This document shows, piece by piece, positions 31,786 to 41,479 of a stretch of DNA of 64,000 bases; position 1 is the stretch's first letter; each line of letters opens with the position of its first letter. The translations under genes were made by a program, and so were the position numbers. Below the pieces are notes generated by a model. It was not told the DNA's origin, did not search any database, and worked only from the letters and a program-made list of their open reading frames with translations. The stretch is from contig NC_060107.1 of the NCBI RefSeq assembly GCF_021155765.1, positions 18,152,501 through 18,216,500 of the forward strand, in the 5' to 3' direction. This DNA is from Diprion similis (taxonomy: Eukaryota > Arthropoda > Insecta > Hymenoptera > Diprionidae).

Positions 31786-33639
31786 ACATCAACTTTTATC
31801 ACACAAAGGCCATAGGACGATAAGAATGGTGAATCGGCCCCAGAAAGATATCTGGTTCATTATTTTAGGGTATGTTGGTACTAATAAGATACATTGATCG
31901 TGCAAGTTTCAGATCTCTATCTATCGCCGTTTCGGAATAAATCGAAAAAAGCTGAAAATCAGAAAAAAAATTTAGTCTCAGAAACTTGTGGATAGATTAA
32001 TTTGAATTTTGGATATGTTTTGGGGGTTGATGGTAGCTTCCATGAAAAATATTAAGAGCTATATCGGCTAATAAGATCTTTGAAAATGTAGACATTTATC
32101 TTTTAATTTTTATTTTTAACGATGATACAATTTTCGTACAATTATGAAACTATTTTTTTTGAATTCCTTATCCTATTTCCGGTGGAGTTGTGAGTTTTTC
32201 AAATTTTCAAAGAACGGCAATAAATAAATAAATTCATATTATAAATAATATAATATAAAATAAAATAATATGATGAAAATATAATATAATAATAACATTA
32301 ATTATTATCTATAATAGTTGTATTAATAATTTCTGAACATCTTATGCCGTTTTATCCAATACGAAATGTTTTCCGCTCGTAGTAACGAGCAACATTTCCA
32401 CTGATAATTTACGAGGTGCAAGTTCTATCAAGCTATAGCTCTTGAAGAATACATTTCACGAAAAAAAGTTTCGGATAAAATTTATAGGAAATTTTATGCT
32501 CTACAAATTTGGTGATTACCATTTTTAATGTATCATCAACCGTTAACTATAAATTTAGCAATAAATAAATTAAAAAAATCTTGGAGCGCTATAAATAAAG
32601 ATTTATGCATTGTACAGAAAAAAGTTATGAAAAAAGTTGTAGAGAATATTATTATCTACGAAAATGATTTGCACTATTTTTGTCGTACGATGCACGGTTC
32701 ACGAGATATTTGATAAAACGTGTTTTCCAAGATAGCGGCTAACGCGGGCACCCCACCGTGACGCAAACTTGGATTTATATTCAGTGGAAACCCCTGAACA
32801 TGTTCCAACAATAAAATTTCGTGTGTAGAAGATTGCAGAAAAAAAATCCCCGGCTCTTGGCCTACTGCGCCAAACTACCTTATGCAAAATCACGACGTTA
32901 TTTGATTCATACAGCAACGTGTTAAATTTCAATCAAAATTTATGCGAACTGCTTGTTCGTATATTTCTCATAGAGCAGAGTTTGAAATAAATGGATAACT
33001 TTCGATACATAGTTATTGTATATGATTAATGATGCAATATTCTCATATTAAGAAATCTGATATTTTTCATAACGTAAATTGTAAAATGATTATACCCTGC
33101 AGCTTAGAATTTTCCTCATATCCATGTGTTGTAAATTTTTACAATTATAATATCTTACACTTATTACTGCAGATTTTACTTCCAACTGAATTTGTAAATC
33201 TTTCATAAACTTTCTTGCATGTATTTGAATGATCACGATCTATTTGTCATTTTTATGACACTAAGATTGTGTATATTAGGGGGCTCTCAATATTGTATAA
33301 AAAGAGTACACTTTCATTCATAAATTTATTCGTAGATGAGAAATTGTAAAATAATTTTATATTTTAAATCAATTACATCTTCTATACTAGAAACTTTACA
33401 ATAAGCGTATAAGTTTCTCTTACACAATTTCATGATATATGAAAATTGTTATCTGGGCGACATGGTAGAAAATTAAATTGTTTTTATAAATAATTTTTTT
33501 TCTATTCGTGTGATCATTTTCAAGATTTGGCATTGTATAAATTCTGAAAATTTAAAATCGTTGTATCAATTCATGATGGTCAAGTGACCCGAAAACGGCC
33601 AAAGTACACTATTGTAATCTCGACTTTAATAATTAAAAA
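31786..33639. other. Gene-free AT-rich region
   Basis: Very AT-rich; a run of AATAATAT-like simple sequence lies at 32,220-32,330. I see no supported gene. Confidence 0.5.
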
Positions 33640-34880
33640 ACTGTGAACGACCTCTGGAGATTGATATATCGAGTTTAAATTTATTGGGTATTTACAATTT
33701 CGAATGTAGAATATAATGACATGACGAGAAAGAATTTAAAAAAATGTAAAAAATCAATTTTTTTTATCATTTTCGGGATTATAAAAATTCTCGAGTGACT
33801 TCTTGCAACTGTTGGATCTAGCTGATTTTTCGTAAGCATTCCTAAAAAATGTTACATTAACGTATATGTATGCAAGATTTAAAAAAAAATGATTTTTGTG
33901 GGCCATGGTAATATACATATTAATTTTTTGTCTGGACATCCCATGCATGGATGGTTTTGAGCTGCCCGTGCAATAATCCTCAGATATTCTCTCAGTGTGG
34001 TTCGCGTCGAGTTCTCTACACGAATACATTGTAGTGACAAACATGACAGCTGCTGCTCGTCGAATCTGTCCGATGCTGAATTCGCAATGGCCAAGTTTTT
34101 TACTATCTAATATTCAAGTGTAATCGCGTTGTTAAATAAAACCAACGATTATTTTGTTTTTAGCGATCTTCCGTAAAAATATGTTCATTAACCTTTTTTT
34201 GTAAGAACGCTCACCAAAAATGTCCTTGATTACAAAAATCGACGAGGTCGTTCAAGATTATAACAAATCTTCAAAATGGTTAATAAAAATTTATTTCGTT
34301 TGAAATATATTTTCGCAATGTTATCATTATCTACGTTTTAAATTGTCAATATAATGAGTATTTGAACTCGAAAAAATACAAAGTGCATTGTTTTGAAAAT
34401 CCTAAAAATCTTGAGTGACCTCTCCAAATTGATATATCGAGTCAGTCACAATTTTCAGGATAATAATCATTTGAAACGTCGGAGATGAGAAGTTGACGAT
34501 GAAAAAACTTTTAAAAAAATTAAATTTTTCTTTCAACATTGGGAACTTACAAGTGGCACTCTGACCTCCCAAATATCTAACCACTCTGTCCCAGTCGCTG
34601 TCTTGTGTTTTCTATAACTATGTATAGCAAACATGGCCGCTCATTCCCAGTCGATTCGATAGGCCACGCCTCTGTGTTGATTCACAATATTGAAAATTTC
34701 TTGAAATCTTGAGAGACCTCTTAAAATTATTTGATTGGCTGGTGTTTGGTAAGCATTCATAAAATTTGTTAAATCAGTATATTTTCTTGCAAGATCTAAA
34801 AAGAGAATACTTTTTTTAGACCACCGTAGCGTCTGATTATTTTTAGGTTTGGAAATTTAGGTTTACATCTCATGAGATGT
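33640..34880. repeat. Diverged direct duplication (~740-bp offset)
   Basis: Two blocks repeat in the same order: GACCTCT-GAGATTGATATATCGAGT near 33,650 and GACCTCTCCAAATTGATATATCGAGT near 34,418. Later, GTAAGCATTCCTAAAAAATGTTA near 33,832 pairs with GTAAGCATTCATAAAATTTGTTA near 34,750, each followed by TGCAAGAT.TAAAAA. It is non-coding, likely an old duplicated element. Confidence 0.6.
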
Positions 34881-35700
34881 GTAGTTATAAGGTTAGAACA
34901 AGTGATTACAAAATTCCTTTTTCACATAACAGATTGTGCATAGGTTCGCAATGTTAATCAAATCATATCCCAAGCCTGTCGAAATAGCACTTTCAATATT
35001 CCAATAATTTTATAACGGACGGAAAAAAGTATATATGGAGAGTGTAAACAATTGAATTTGTCGAAAAGTAATATTGAAGGTGAATAATGATAAAACACGT
35101 TTCGTTAGGGATTTCGATTCATGAATACGTATAGCGTCGGAATAAAGAAATTTAAAATTTGCTACCGCAAATAATATTTAAACAACGAAGATGAAACTTT
35201 CGTTACTCGTTCTTTACTCCGTTTTATAACAGTGCGTAACAAAGCTAAACAAATTGAACGATGTAATCAAAAAGAAGTTACCATATCGTTTCACAACCGG
35301 TGATCAAGTTGCAACAGCGTTCGATAAATACGGTGATGCGAAATAAAATTATTACAATTGTGTCCTATGTTGTTTGTAACTATTTGCTTATTATTATGAT
35401 TATTATTATTAAAAAGCTCGCAGTTGAAAATATTGTAACCTGTTTTTGGCTTTGTTTTTCTGTGCCGTTAAGAAAATGTTTTCATTACTACTACGAATAA
35501 TATGAAGGACTCCGCATTTCGTTCGCACGAGTCATCGTTTATTCAATTATTACGAGTTAACGGTCCTACGGACGAAAAAATCGTAAGGGATTTAATAATT
35601 TGTTAACTAATACAGCTAAAAACTCGGAGTACGATCGATTTTAGGCATATTAATGTCCTAAGCCACTTAAAAATAAGGCCTGAGAACTATTTCATACTAA
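34881..35700. other. Gene-free region upstream of Mutator-like/YqaJ gene
   Basis: AT-rich with no clear gene. It probably contains the 5' end and promoter of the Mutator-like/YqaJ element, whose left border I could not fix. Confidence 0.4.
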
Positions 35701-35767
35701 ATTTGTTCACCTCGTCTGTATATGTAGCCGGCGCCACGCGGCGTTGAAAGCTCAAACAGCCGAAGAA

Positions 35768-36048
35768 TGTGATGTTTGGGATGTGTGAGGTTTGTTTTAT
35801 TTAGGTTCAGATGAAGGTTTGCATTTTACTCCTTTTTATTTTATTTCACTATCTTCGCAAACACACGTTTTAGTTTTACATACGTCCATACTCGGCTAAC
35901 GGTCCCGGAAGAAGAAGGAGAGAGAGCGACGGAGAGGAGAAAAAGATTAAGCATGGAGTCTCTAGTTACGTAGAGTGTAGAGCTTATAAAGCGGGAAAGT
36001 CCCTAGATTCAAAACGTAAAGAGTGCTTTATTGCCATATATATTAACA
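35768..36048 (-). repeat. 3' LTR of copia element
   Basis: On the minus strand it starts TGTTAATATATATGG and ends CATCACA. The polypurine tract TTGAGGGGGCG lies immediately upstream on that strand, at 36049-36059. Confidence 0.95.
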
Positions 36049-36285
36049 CGCCCCCTCAATAAAGTCTCTCCTCGTTTTTTCTTGTTTTCCGTTTACGTAC
36101 CGAAGGAGCAATGGTTTACACAACAAAAGAATATATTGTACATAACGAATCTGCGCTTTCGCCCCCTTGTTTTGAGCTTACGCAGTTATAAATAACATAT
36201 TGTATATATTTTTTTTTCCTTAATCACAGCATTGTAAGGAACATTAATATTTCAATTTGTAGGGATTTTGACTCAACAGCTTTGG

Positions 36286-38226
36286 TTACATAAGTGTCAA
36301 GTCTTTCACAAATTTGGTGAATTTTTCTTTGCTTAGCGGCTTAGTGAACAGATCGGCTGTTTGTTCTTCCGATTTCACATATTCAAGAACTATCACCTTC
36401 TTGTCGATTGCGTCCTTGATAAAATTAAACTTTATGTCAACGTGTTTTACACGTTTGTTATTTTCCGGATTATTTCCTAATCCGATAGCTGCTTGGTTGT
36501 CAACATGTAATTTGACTTGATCGCTAGTAATTCTAAAATCTTTTAAAAGGTTAGAAAGCCAACAAACTTCAACTACAGCGGAGCTTAGCGCAATGCATTC
36601 AGCCTCAGTTGAAGATAAGCTGACTGTTTGTTGTTTTTTCGATGACCAAGCAACTGTACATCCAAAAAGTTTGAATATAAATCTCGACGTTGATTTTCTA
36701 TCATTCACATCATTACCCCAATCCGAGTCGACGTAAGCGATAAGCGTTTTTGCTTGAAAATTTTTCTTATAAACTAATTTTAGGTGTAGAGTGCCTTTAA
36801 TATATCTGAGCACCCTTTTAAGTGCTGTAATTAATTTATCATTTGCATAATTTTGGTATCGGCTTAAGTACGAGATACTGGTACACAAGTCTGGTCTGGT
36901 TCCTAAGACTGCGTACATCAAACTGCCTATTATCTGTCTACATCTTGACTCTAATTCTGGATTGCTCTCGTCTGGTTTGACAAACTGAAATTTATTTTCC
37001 ATAGGCGTTGCCATAGGCTTGGAATCCTCCATACCAAACTTGCGTAGCACTTGTCTTAGATATGTGGCTTGGCTCAGTTCCGTAATTCCTATATCTAAAT
37101 TTTGAGTTACTCTTATGCCTAGATAATTCGATACTAAGCCTAAATCTTTCACATGGAAAATATTTCCCAGGTACCTTTTTAAGTCATCAATTTCTTTTTG
37201 ATTTGTACTTAACATTAAGATATCGTCTACAAATAATAACAAATACATTTTGGTAGTAGAATTAATTTTAGTGTACAGGCAGAAATCATTGTGAGAACGG
37301 ATAAAACCCCTTTTTGTTATTACTTCATCAAACTTTTGGTTCCAGTACTTTGGCGATTTTTTCAAGCCGTAGATTGATTTGTTTAACTTACAGACCGTGT
37401 TTTGTTCGTTCTCGAAATTCTTTGGTAACTTCATATAAACTTCTTCATTTATATCGCCGTACAGAAAGGCACTGCGTACATCCATTTGATGCACCGGTAG
37501 AGATAATCTGTTTGCTACAGCTAATAAGATTCTAAAAGTACTGATTTTAGCAACGGGTGAATAAACATCGTATACTTCAAAATTTTCTGCTTGTTGGAAA
37601 CCCCTCGCTACCAGACGAGCTTTGAACTGGGATGGATTCCCATTGCTATCGTGCTTTACTTTATACACCCACTTACTATCTATAATTTTCTTATTCGCCG
37701 GGGTGGGTACTACAGTCCACGTATTATTTTCATTCAGAACACTCAACTCATTGTACGTAGCATCCTTCCATTCATTTGAGTATTCACTCTCAACCGCTTC
37801 CTCATAAGTAGTAGGTTCGTTTAATACACTGACGTACCCTGTTTCGTAGTCATTATACCTTTTTGGTCTCACTATTTTTCTTTTACCCGGATCACGTCTT
37901 ATTGTCTGGTTTAAATCTACTAACGACTCACTAGATTCACTCGTGTCACTGTGGTCACTTAACACTTCCTGGCACTCCTCGAAGACGCTGCTACCTGACT
38001 GGCGATCGGATTGACCGTCATCTTGTATGTCCTCTTCGCCTTCGTCGAGTTCTTCTTCTCGTGCCTCGTCGTTGTTTTGGTCGAGTAGTATTACCTCTTG
38101 TAGAATTGGTTTTTCTTCTGGAGCGAACGATACATCTCGTCTGACTAGTACCTTCTCGCATTCTGTCTCAGTTGCCGGAAAGTAGACTCTGTACCCCTTT
38201 TGGTCCTCGCCGTACCCGATGAACAA
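36286..38226 (-). CDS. Copia Pol: reverse transcriptase and RNase H
   Basis: The frame covers the last 646 codons of the polyprotein. It opens with FIGYGEDQKGYRVY, the end of the integrase region, then an acidic linker. Reverse transcriptase follows, from WKDATYNELSVLNENNTW through the palm motif LLLFVDDILML to YAVLGTRPDLC. RNase H has AYVDSDWGND, STEAECIAL and KLHVDNQAAI. The first codon is TTG, so this is not an independent gene; it is the continuation of the upstream frame after a small deletion. The domain itself looks intact. Confidence 0.9.
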   Translation of the reverse strand: MFIGYGEDQKGYRVYFPATETECEKVLVRRDVSFAPEEKPILQEVILLDQNNDEAREEELDEGEEDIQDDGQSDRQSGSSVFEECQEVLSDHSDTSESSESLVDLNQTIRRDPGKRKIVRPKRYNDYETGYVSVLNEPTTYEEAVESEYSNEWKDATYNELSVLNENNTWTVVPTPANKKIIDSKWVYKVKHDSNGNPSQFKARLVARGFQQAENFEVYDVYSPVAKISTFRILLAVANRLSLPVHQMDVRSAFLYGDINEEVYMKLPKNFENEQNTVCKLNKSIYGLKKSPKYWNQKFDEVITKRGFIRSHNDFCLYTKINSTTKMYLLLFVDDILMLSTNQKEIDDLKRYLGNIFHVKDLGLVSNYLGIRVTQNLDIGITELSQATYLRQVLRKFGMEDSKPMATPMENKFQFVKPDESNPELESRCRQIIGSLMYAVLGTRPDLCTSISYLSRYQNYANDKLITALKRVLRYIKGTLHLKLVYKKNFQAKTLIAYVDSDWGNDVNDRKSTSRFIFKLFGCTVAWSSKKQQTVSLSSTEAECIALSSAVVEVCWLSNLLKDFRITSDQVKLHVDNQAAIGLGNNPENNKRVKHVDIKFNFIKDAIDKKVIVLEYVKSEEQTADLFTKPLSKEKFTKFVKDLTLM

Positions 38227-38230
38227 TCCC

Positions 38231-39433
38231 TCAATACTTTTGGGATCCCACGTCAGCCTTCGTTGGGCTGGGATGAGAACGTCTACCTTGGAACCAAGTC
38301 TTTAAATTGCTTATGTCGTAACTCTTTTTGAACCAAAGTTCGTACGGAGTTTTTCCAGGCACTGAACTTTTCCCTGTCCGGTTTAAGACGTAAGCTGCCG
38401 TAGACACAGCTTCAGCCCACAATGTTTTGCCAAGTCCTTTTGCCATTATCATCGACATTGCAGCTTCTTTAATAGTGCGAATTGCCCGTTCTGCCTTACC
38501 GTTTTGTTGCGGTGTATACACTATTGACCGTTGATGTCGAATCCCTAGCTCCTCGCACAGTGCTTCCAGCTCCTTGTTGATGAATTCTGACCCGTTATCA
38601 GTCCGCAAGATCTTCACCTTGTTGCCTGTATCCTGTTCGGCTAGACGAATGTACTTTTTCACCTTGCCTATAACGTCGTGTTTTGTTTTAACACAATGGA
38701 CGTACCTGTAATTAGAGTAATCGTCTTTTATTAACACAAAATATCTCGATCTTCCGATTGAATCGACTTCCATAGGTCCGCAGGTGTCCATATGTAGCAA
38801 TTCGCACGTTCGCGTTGTAACGGTTTCACTTCTCTTGAATGGAGCTCTGTGCATTTTCCCTTTTACACACCCAACACACCGGATATCGTCTACGTGATAA
38901 GTAATATTATGTTTGTCCAAAATTTCTTTAACATAGTTATTGTTTTGATGGCCTAAGCGCTCGTGCCACACCGATAGATTTTCTTTTGCGCAGCTTACCG
39001 CTGCCTGTTCCGTTCCTTTGAAACGCATAGTATATAGTTTCTGATGTCTGTCCCCGATCGACGTCACCCGACCGTTCTTTAAAACCTGACACTGTTCACT
39101 GGTAAACGTTATTTGATAACCCTTGTCGGCTACACTGCGTACCGAAAACAGATTCACGGTCATCTTGGGGACGTGTAATACGTTATTGAGCGTCGTGTTC
39201 ACCCAGTCGACACCGTCGAACGCTTTTAGTTGGACTGTACCGCACCCAATTGCGTCTAACTCTGTACCATCACCAATCACTACCTTTTTCCAGCTTGATA
39301 ATTCTAAGTAGGTGGTGAACATTGTCTTTTTATGGCACATGTGTTCACTTGCGCCAGTATCTACCAGCCAACTCTCGTTGCTATTTAGCTTAGCTACGTA
39401 GGCGTTACCCTTTTTATTGTCTGATTGACCCAA
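38231..39433 (-). CDS. Copia protease and integrase
   Basis: Protease active site WLVDTGASEHM lies near residue 27. The pre-integrase zinc region is HERLGHQNN...CVGCVKGKMHR. The integrase core has Asp in LLHMDTCGP, Asp in ILRTDNGSEF and Glu in QQNGKAERAIRTIKEA. The last 25 residues are out-of-frame, because a net two-base loss near 38,300 (within AAGACTTGGTTCC) moves translation to a stop. The correct frame continues in the reverse-transcriptase segment. It begins in phase with gag, without its own ATG. Confidence 0.9.
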   Translation of the reverse strand: MGQSDNKKGNAYVAKLNSNESWLVDTGASEHMCHKKTMFTTYLELSSWKKVVIGDGTELDAIGCGTVQLKAFDGVDWVNTTLNNVLHVPKMTVNLFSVRSVADKGYQITFTSEQCQVLKNGRVTSIGDRHQKLYTMRFKGTEQAAVSCAKENLSVWHERLGHQNNNYVKEILDKHNITYHVDDIRCVGCVKGKMHRAPFKRSETVTTRTCELLHMDTCGPMEVDSIGRSRYFVLIKDDYSNYRYVHCVKTKHDVIGKVKKYIRLAEQDTGNKVKILRTDNGSEFINKELEALCEELGIRHQRSIVYTPQQNGKAERAIRTIKEAAMSMIMAKGLGKTLWAEAVSTAAYVLNRTGKSSVPGKTPYELWFKKSYDISNLKTWFQGRRSHPSPTKADVGSQKY

Positions 39434-39634
39434 ATTGTCTTTTTCTTGCCTTTTTTTGAGTTTATATAGTCTTGTCCTACACTTGCTTATGTGATGCCCG
39501 GGCTTCTTACAATAATTACACTGGTTTTTGCTTGACCGACAGGCGCGCTTGAAGTGGCCTTCTTGTCCGCACGAATAGCACTTTGCGACGTCCTGAGAGC
39601 CGCTGTTGCTTGCTAGTGCTTGCTGTTGCTAGTG
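39434..39634 (-). pseudogene. Copia Gag zinc-knuckle segment after two TAG codons
   Basis: This in-phase continuation of gag encodes two CCHC knuckles, CYSCGQEGHFKRAC and CNYCKKPGHHISKC. It is cut off from gag by two TAG codons inside a repetitive CTAGCAA-rich stretch (39,618-39,640). It then runs without a stop into the protease. The knuckles would bind genomic RNA in a working element. Confidence 0.85.
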
Positions 39635-40231
39635 CTAGTATTGTTGCTGCGATGCCCTCTCGGTAACTCTTTCTTCTTCGACGAGTAGTCGTGCCGTCAG
39701 CTCAGCCATCGTCTGGCTTTCGGCTGGAACCGATTCCCATGCAGCGACGAAGTGTTGGTACTTCTGTGGTAGTGACGTTAGCACTTTTGTTAGAATCATC
39801 CTTTCAGAGATTATTTCTCCAAGTTGTGCCAATTTATCCCGAATCTCCTCGAGTTTGGCAAAGAACATCGAAATGTCCTCGCCCTCACACTTCAATGAAA
39901 AAAACTTTTGTTGCTCTAGGTGCAAACTTGTTGCAGACTTTCTTTCAAACACCGACATAAGTTTATTCCACATTTCCGAAGCTGATTTCGTGGTTAGGAT
40001 ATGTACCATAACCTTTTCCTGGAGATGTGTCACGATTATTCCCTGAGCCCTGCCGTCCTTAGCTACCCAATCAGCGTAGTCAGGTGCGCCTACAACCGGC
40101 CTTGGCTCACTTCCTACGACCAAACCGAATAATCCCATGGCTTGTAGTATGACTCTTATTTGGAATTTCCATACGCTCCAGTTTCCGCTTCCTTCCAGTT
40201 TCACACCTGTATTTACGTACATTTTATCCAT
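39635..40231 (-). CDS. Copia Gag N-terminal part
   Basis: Starts MDKMYVNTGVKLEGSGNWS, with the copia-type Gag pattern W..W/F..I...L......G (NWSVWKFQIRVILQAMGLFG) followed by a UBN2-like helical region. The 198-residue frame ends at the first of two TAG codons. The upstream region to the LTR (40232-40375) is the untranslated leader with the primer site. Confidence 0.88.
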   Translation of the reverse strand: MDKMYVNTGVKLEGSGNWSVWKFQIRVILQAMGLFGLVVGSEPRPVVGAPDYADWVAKDGRAQGIIVTHLQEKVMVHILTTKSASEMWNKLMSVFERKSATSLHLEQQKFFSLKCEGEDISMFFAKLEEIRDKLAQLGEIISERMILTKVLTSLPQKYQHFVAAWESVPAESQTMAELTARLLVEEERVTERASQQQY

Positions 40232-40361
40232 CTTGACCGAGTGGACGTTTCCCTGATTTTGTTTAACACTGGACCGAACTGAACTTTCCGACCGGCGTTG
40301 CCCACGCCGTAGTATAACCTCACTTTTTATAATCCGCGATTATCTATGCAATCCGCGGTAT

Positions 40362-40375
40362 CTGGGCCCATAACC
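40362..40375 (-). other. Copia primer-binding site (initiator tRNA-Met half)
   Basis: On the minus strand GGTTATGGGCCCAG directly follows the 5' LTR. Drosophila copia uses the same internal tRNA-iMet sequence as primer site. A second identical motif lies at 62467. Confidence 0.9.
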
Positions 40376-40656
40376 TGTAATGTTTGGGATGTGTGAGGTT
40401 TGTTTTATTTAGGTTCAGATGAAGGTTTGCATTTTACTCCTTTTTATTTTATTTCACTATCTTCGCAAACACACGTTTTAGTTTTACATACGTCCATACT
40501 CGGCTAACGGTCCCGGAAGAAGAAGGAGAGACAGCGACGGAGAGGAGAAAAAGATTAAGCATGGAGTCTCTAGTTACGTAGAGTGTAGAGCTTATAAAGC
40601 GGGAAAGTCCCTAGATTCAAAACGTAAAGAGTGCTTTATTGCCATATATATTAACA
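40376..40656 (-). repeat. 5' LTR of copia element
   Basis: 281 bp, nearly identical to the LTR at 35768. On the minus strand it contains GGCAATAAAGCAC near its start, a candidate polyadenylation signal. Confidence 0.95.
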
Positions 40657-40718
40657 AAGAAACCGTCAACTCTCCGGCTACGATCGCTGCTGGTACGCAC
40701 GACGAGCGACCACCTGCA

Positions 40719-41414
40719 ATGATAATCGAAACGGTCGAAGTTGTATCAAACCATGACCAACCGAGCACGTCCGGAGGTACTCCCCAAGGCATGTCATCTC
40801 CCGAACTGTTACGCATCTTGCAATCAGAAGATGATAGCGAAGCAGAAAAAACTCCCGATGACAACGTTCGTGAGAATGACTGCGAAAGACAGACACCCGC
40901 TGCAGCAACCGAATTCGAATGGCCCGAAGAAGATGGCCTGTCCGATTACGAGTTGGTTGTATCAGACGCTGAACCCGACTCCTACCGTTTACAAGAAGCG
41001 CACATCGAAGGCCGCCGTATTGTAGACTTGCAGCATGTCTTCACTGATTTCATACAGAAATTCGGGAATCACGCACCCGCCCTACAGTGTCCGATGCGAT
41101 CCTTGGTAATCGTGGGTTCGCGTCAGCAAGGGTTGAAGACACAAGTCTTTTTTCAATGCCAAATGTGCCTCTACAAAGACAGCGTCTGGACTGAACCGGA
41201 AAATCTGCAATCTATGGACATACATCATAGTGCGGTGGCCGGATGCATAACGAGCGGTATAGGGTATTCACAATTGGAACAACTTCTTGCAGCAGTTGAT
41301 GTACCAAATATCGCTCAGCGGACCTATCTGACTTACGAAAATAATATAACGGTCCAGTTTATGAATGCTGCCCACGATGAAATGCAAGCTGCTGGAAAAC
41401 TTGAGAAGGATTAG
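40719..41414 (+). CDS. Mutator-like/YqaJ protein, N-terminal part
   Basis: ATG 40719 opens a 231-residue frame with an acidic, Ser/Pro-rich N-terminus. From about residue 95 on (IVDLQHVFTDFIQKFGNH) it matches the N-terminal part of the Mutator-like transposase domain found with YqaJ nucleases, with a CPM...FFQCQMC Cys motif. The frame ends at TAG right after KLEKD. A one-base shift there would continue into the next frame (leading to VVADGSW just before 41480). The two segments are therefore one gene broken by a small indel. The frame also extends upstream across the copia insertion, so the true start may lie beyond it. Confidence 0.7.
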   Translation: MIIETVEVVSNHDQPSTSGGTPQGMSSPELLRILQSEDDSEAEKTPDDNVRENDCERQTPAAATEFEWPEEDGLSDYELVVSDAEPDSYRLQEAHIEGRRIVDLQHVFTDFIQKFGNHAPALQCPMRSLVIVGSRQQGLKTQVFFQCQMCLYKDSVWTEPENLQSMDIHHSAVAGCITSGIGYSQLEQLLAAVDVPNIAQRTYLTYENNITVQFMNAAHDEMQAAGKLEKD

Positions 41415-41479
41415 CTCTCAAACGAGGTGACGTCGTTGACGGCATCCCTCATATTCCCGTCGTAGCGGATGGTAGCTGG

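Larger units (their letters stand above)
35768..40656 (-). mobile_element. Copia LTR retrotransposon, reverse orientation
   Basis: The 4,889-bp element has 281-bp LTRs differing at about two bases by eye and a 5-bp target duplication AAGAA (35763-35767 and 40657-40661). The primer site is complementary to the internal region of initiator tRNA-Met, as in Drosophila copia. A G-rich polypurine tract directly precedes the 3' LTR. The polyprotein is interrupted by two TAG codons and one frameshift, so this copy is young but defective. Confidence 0.95.
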
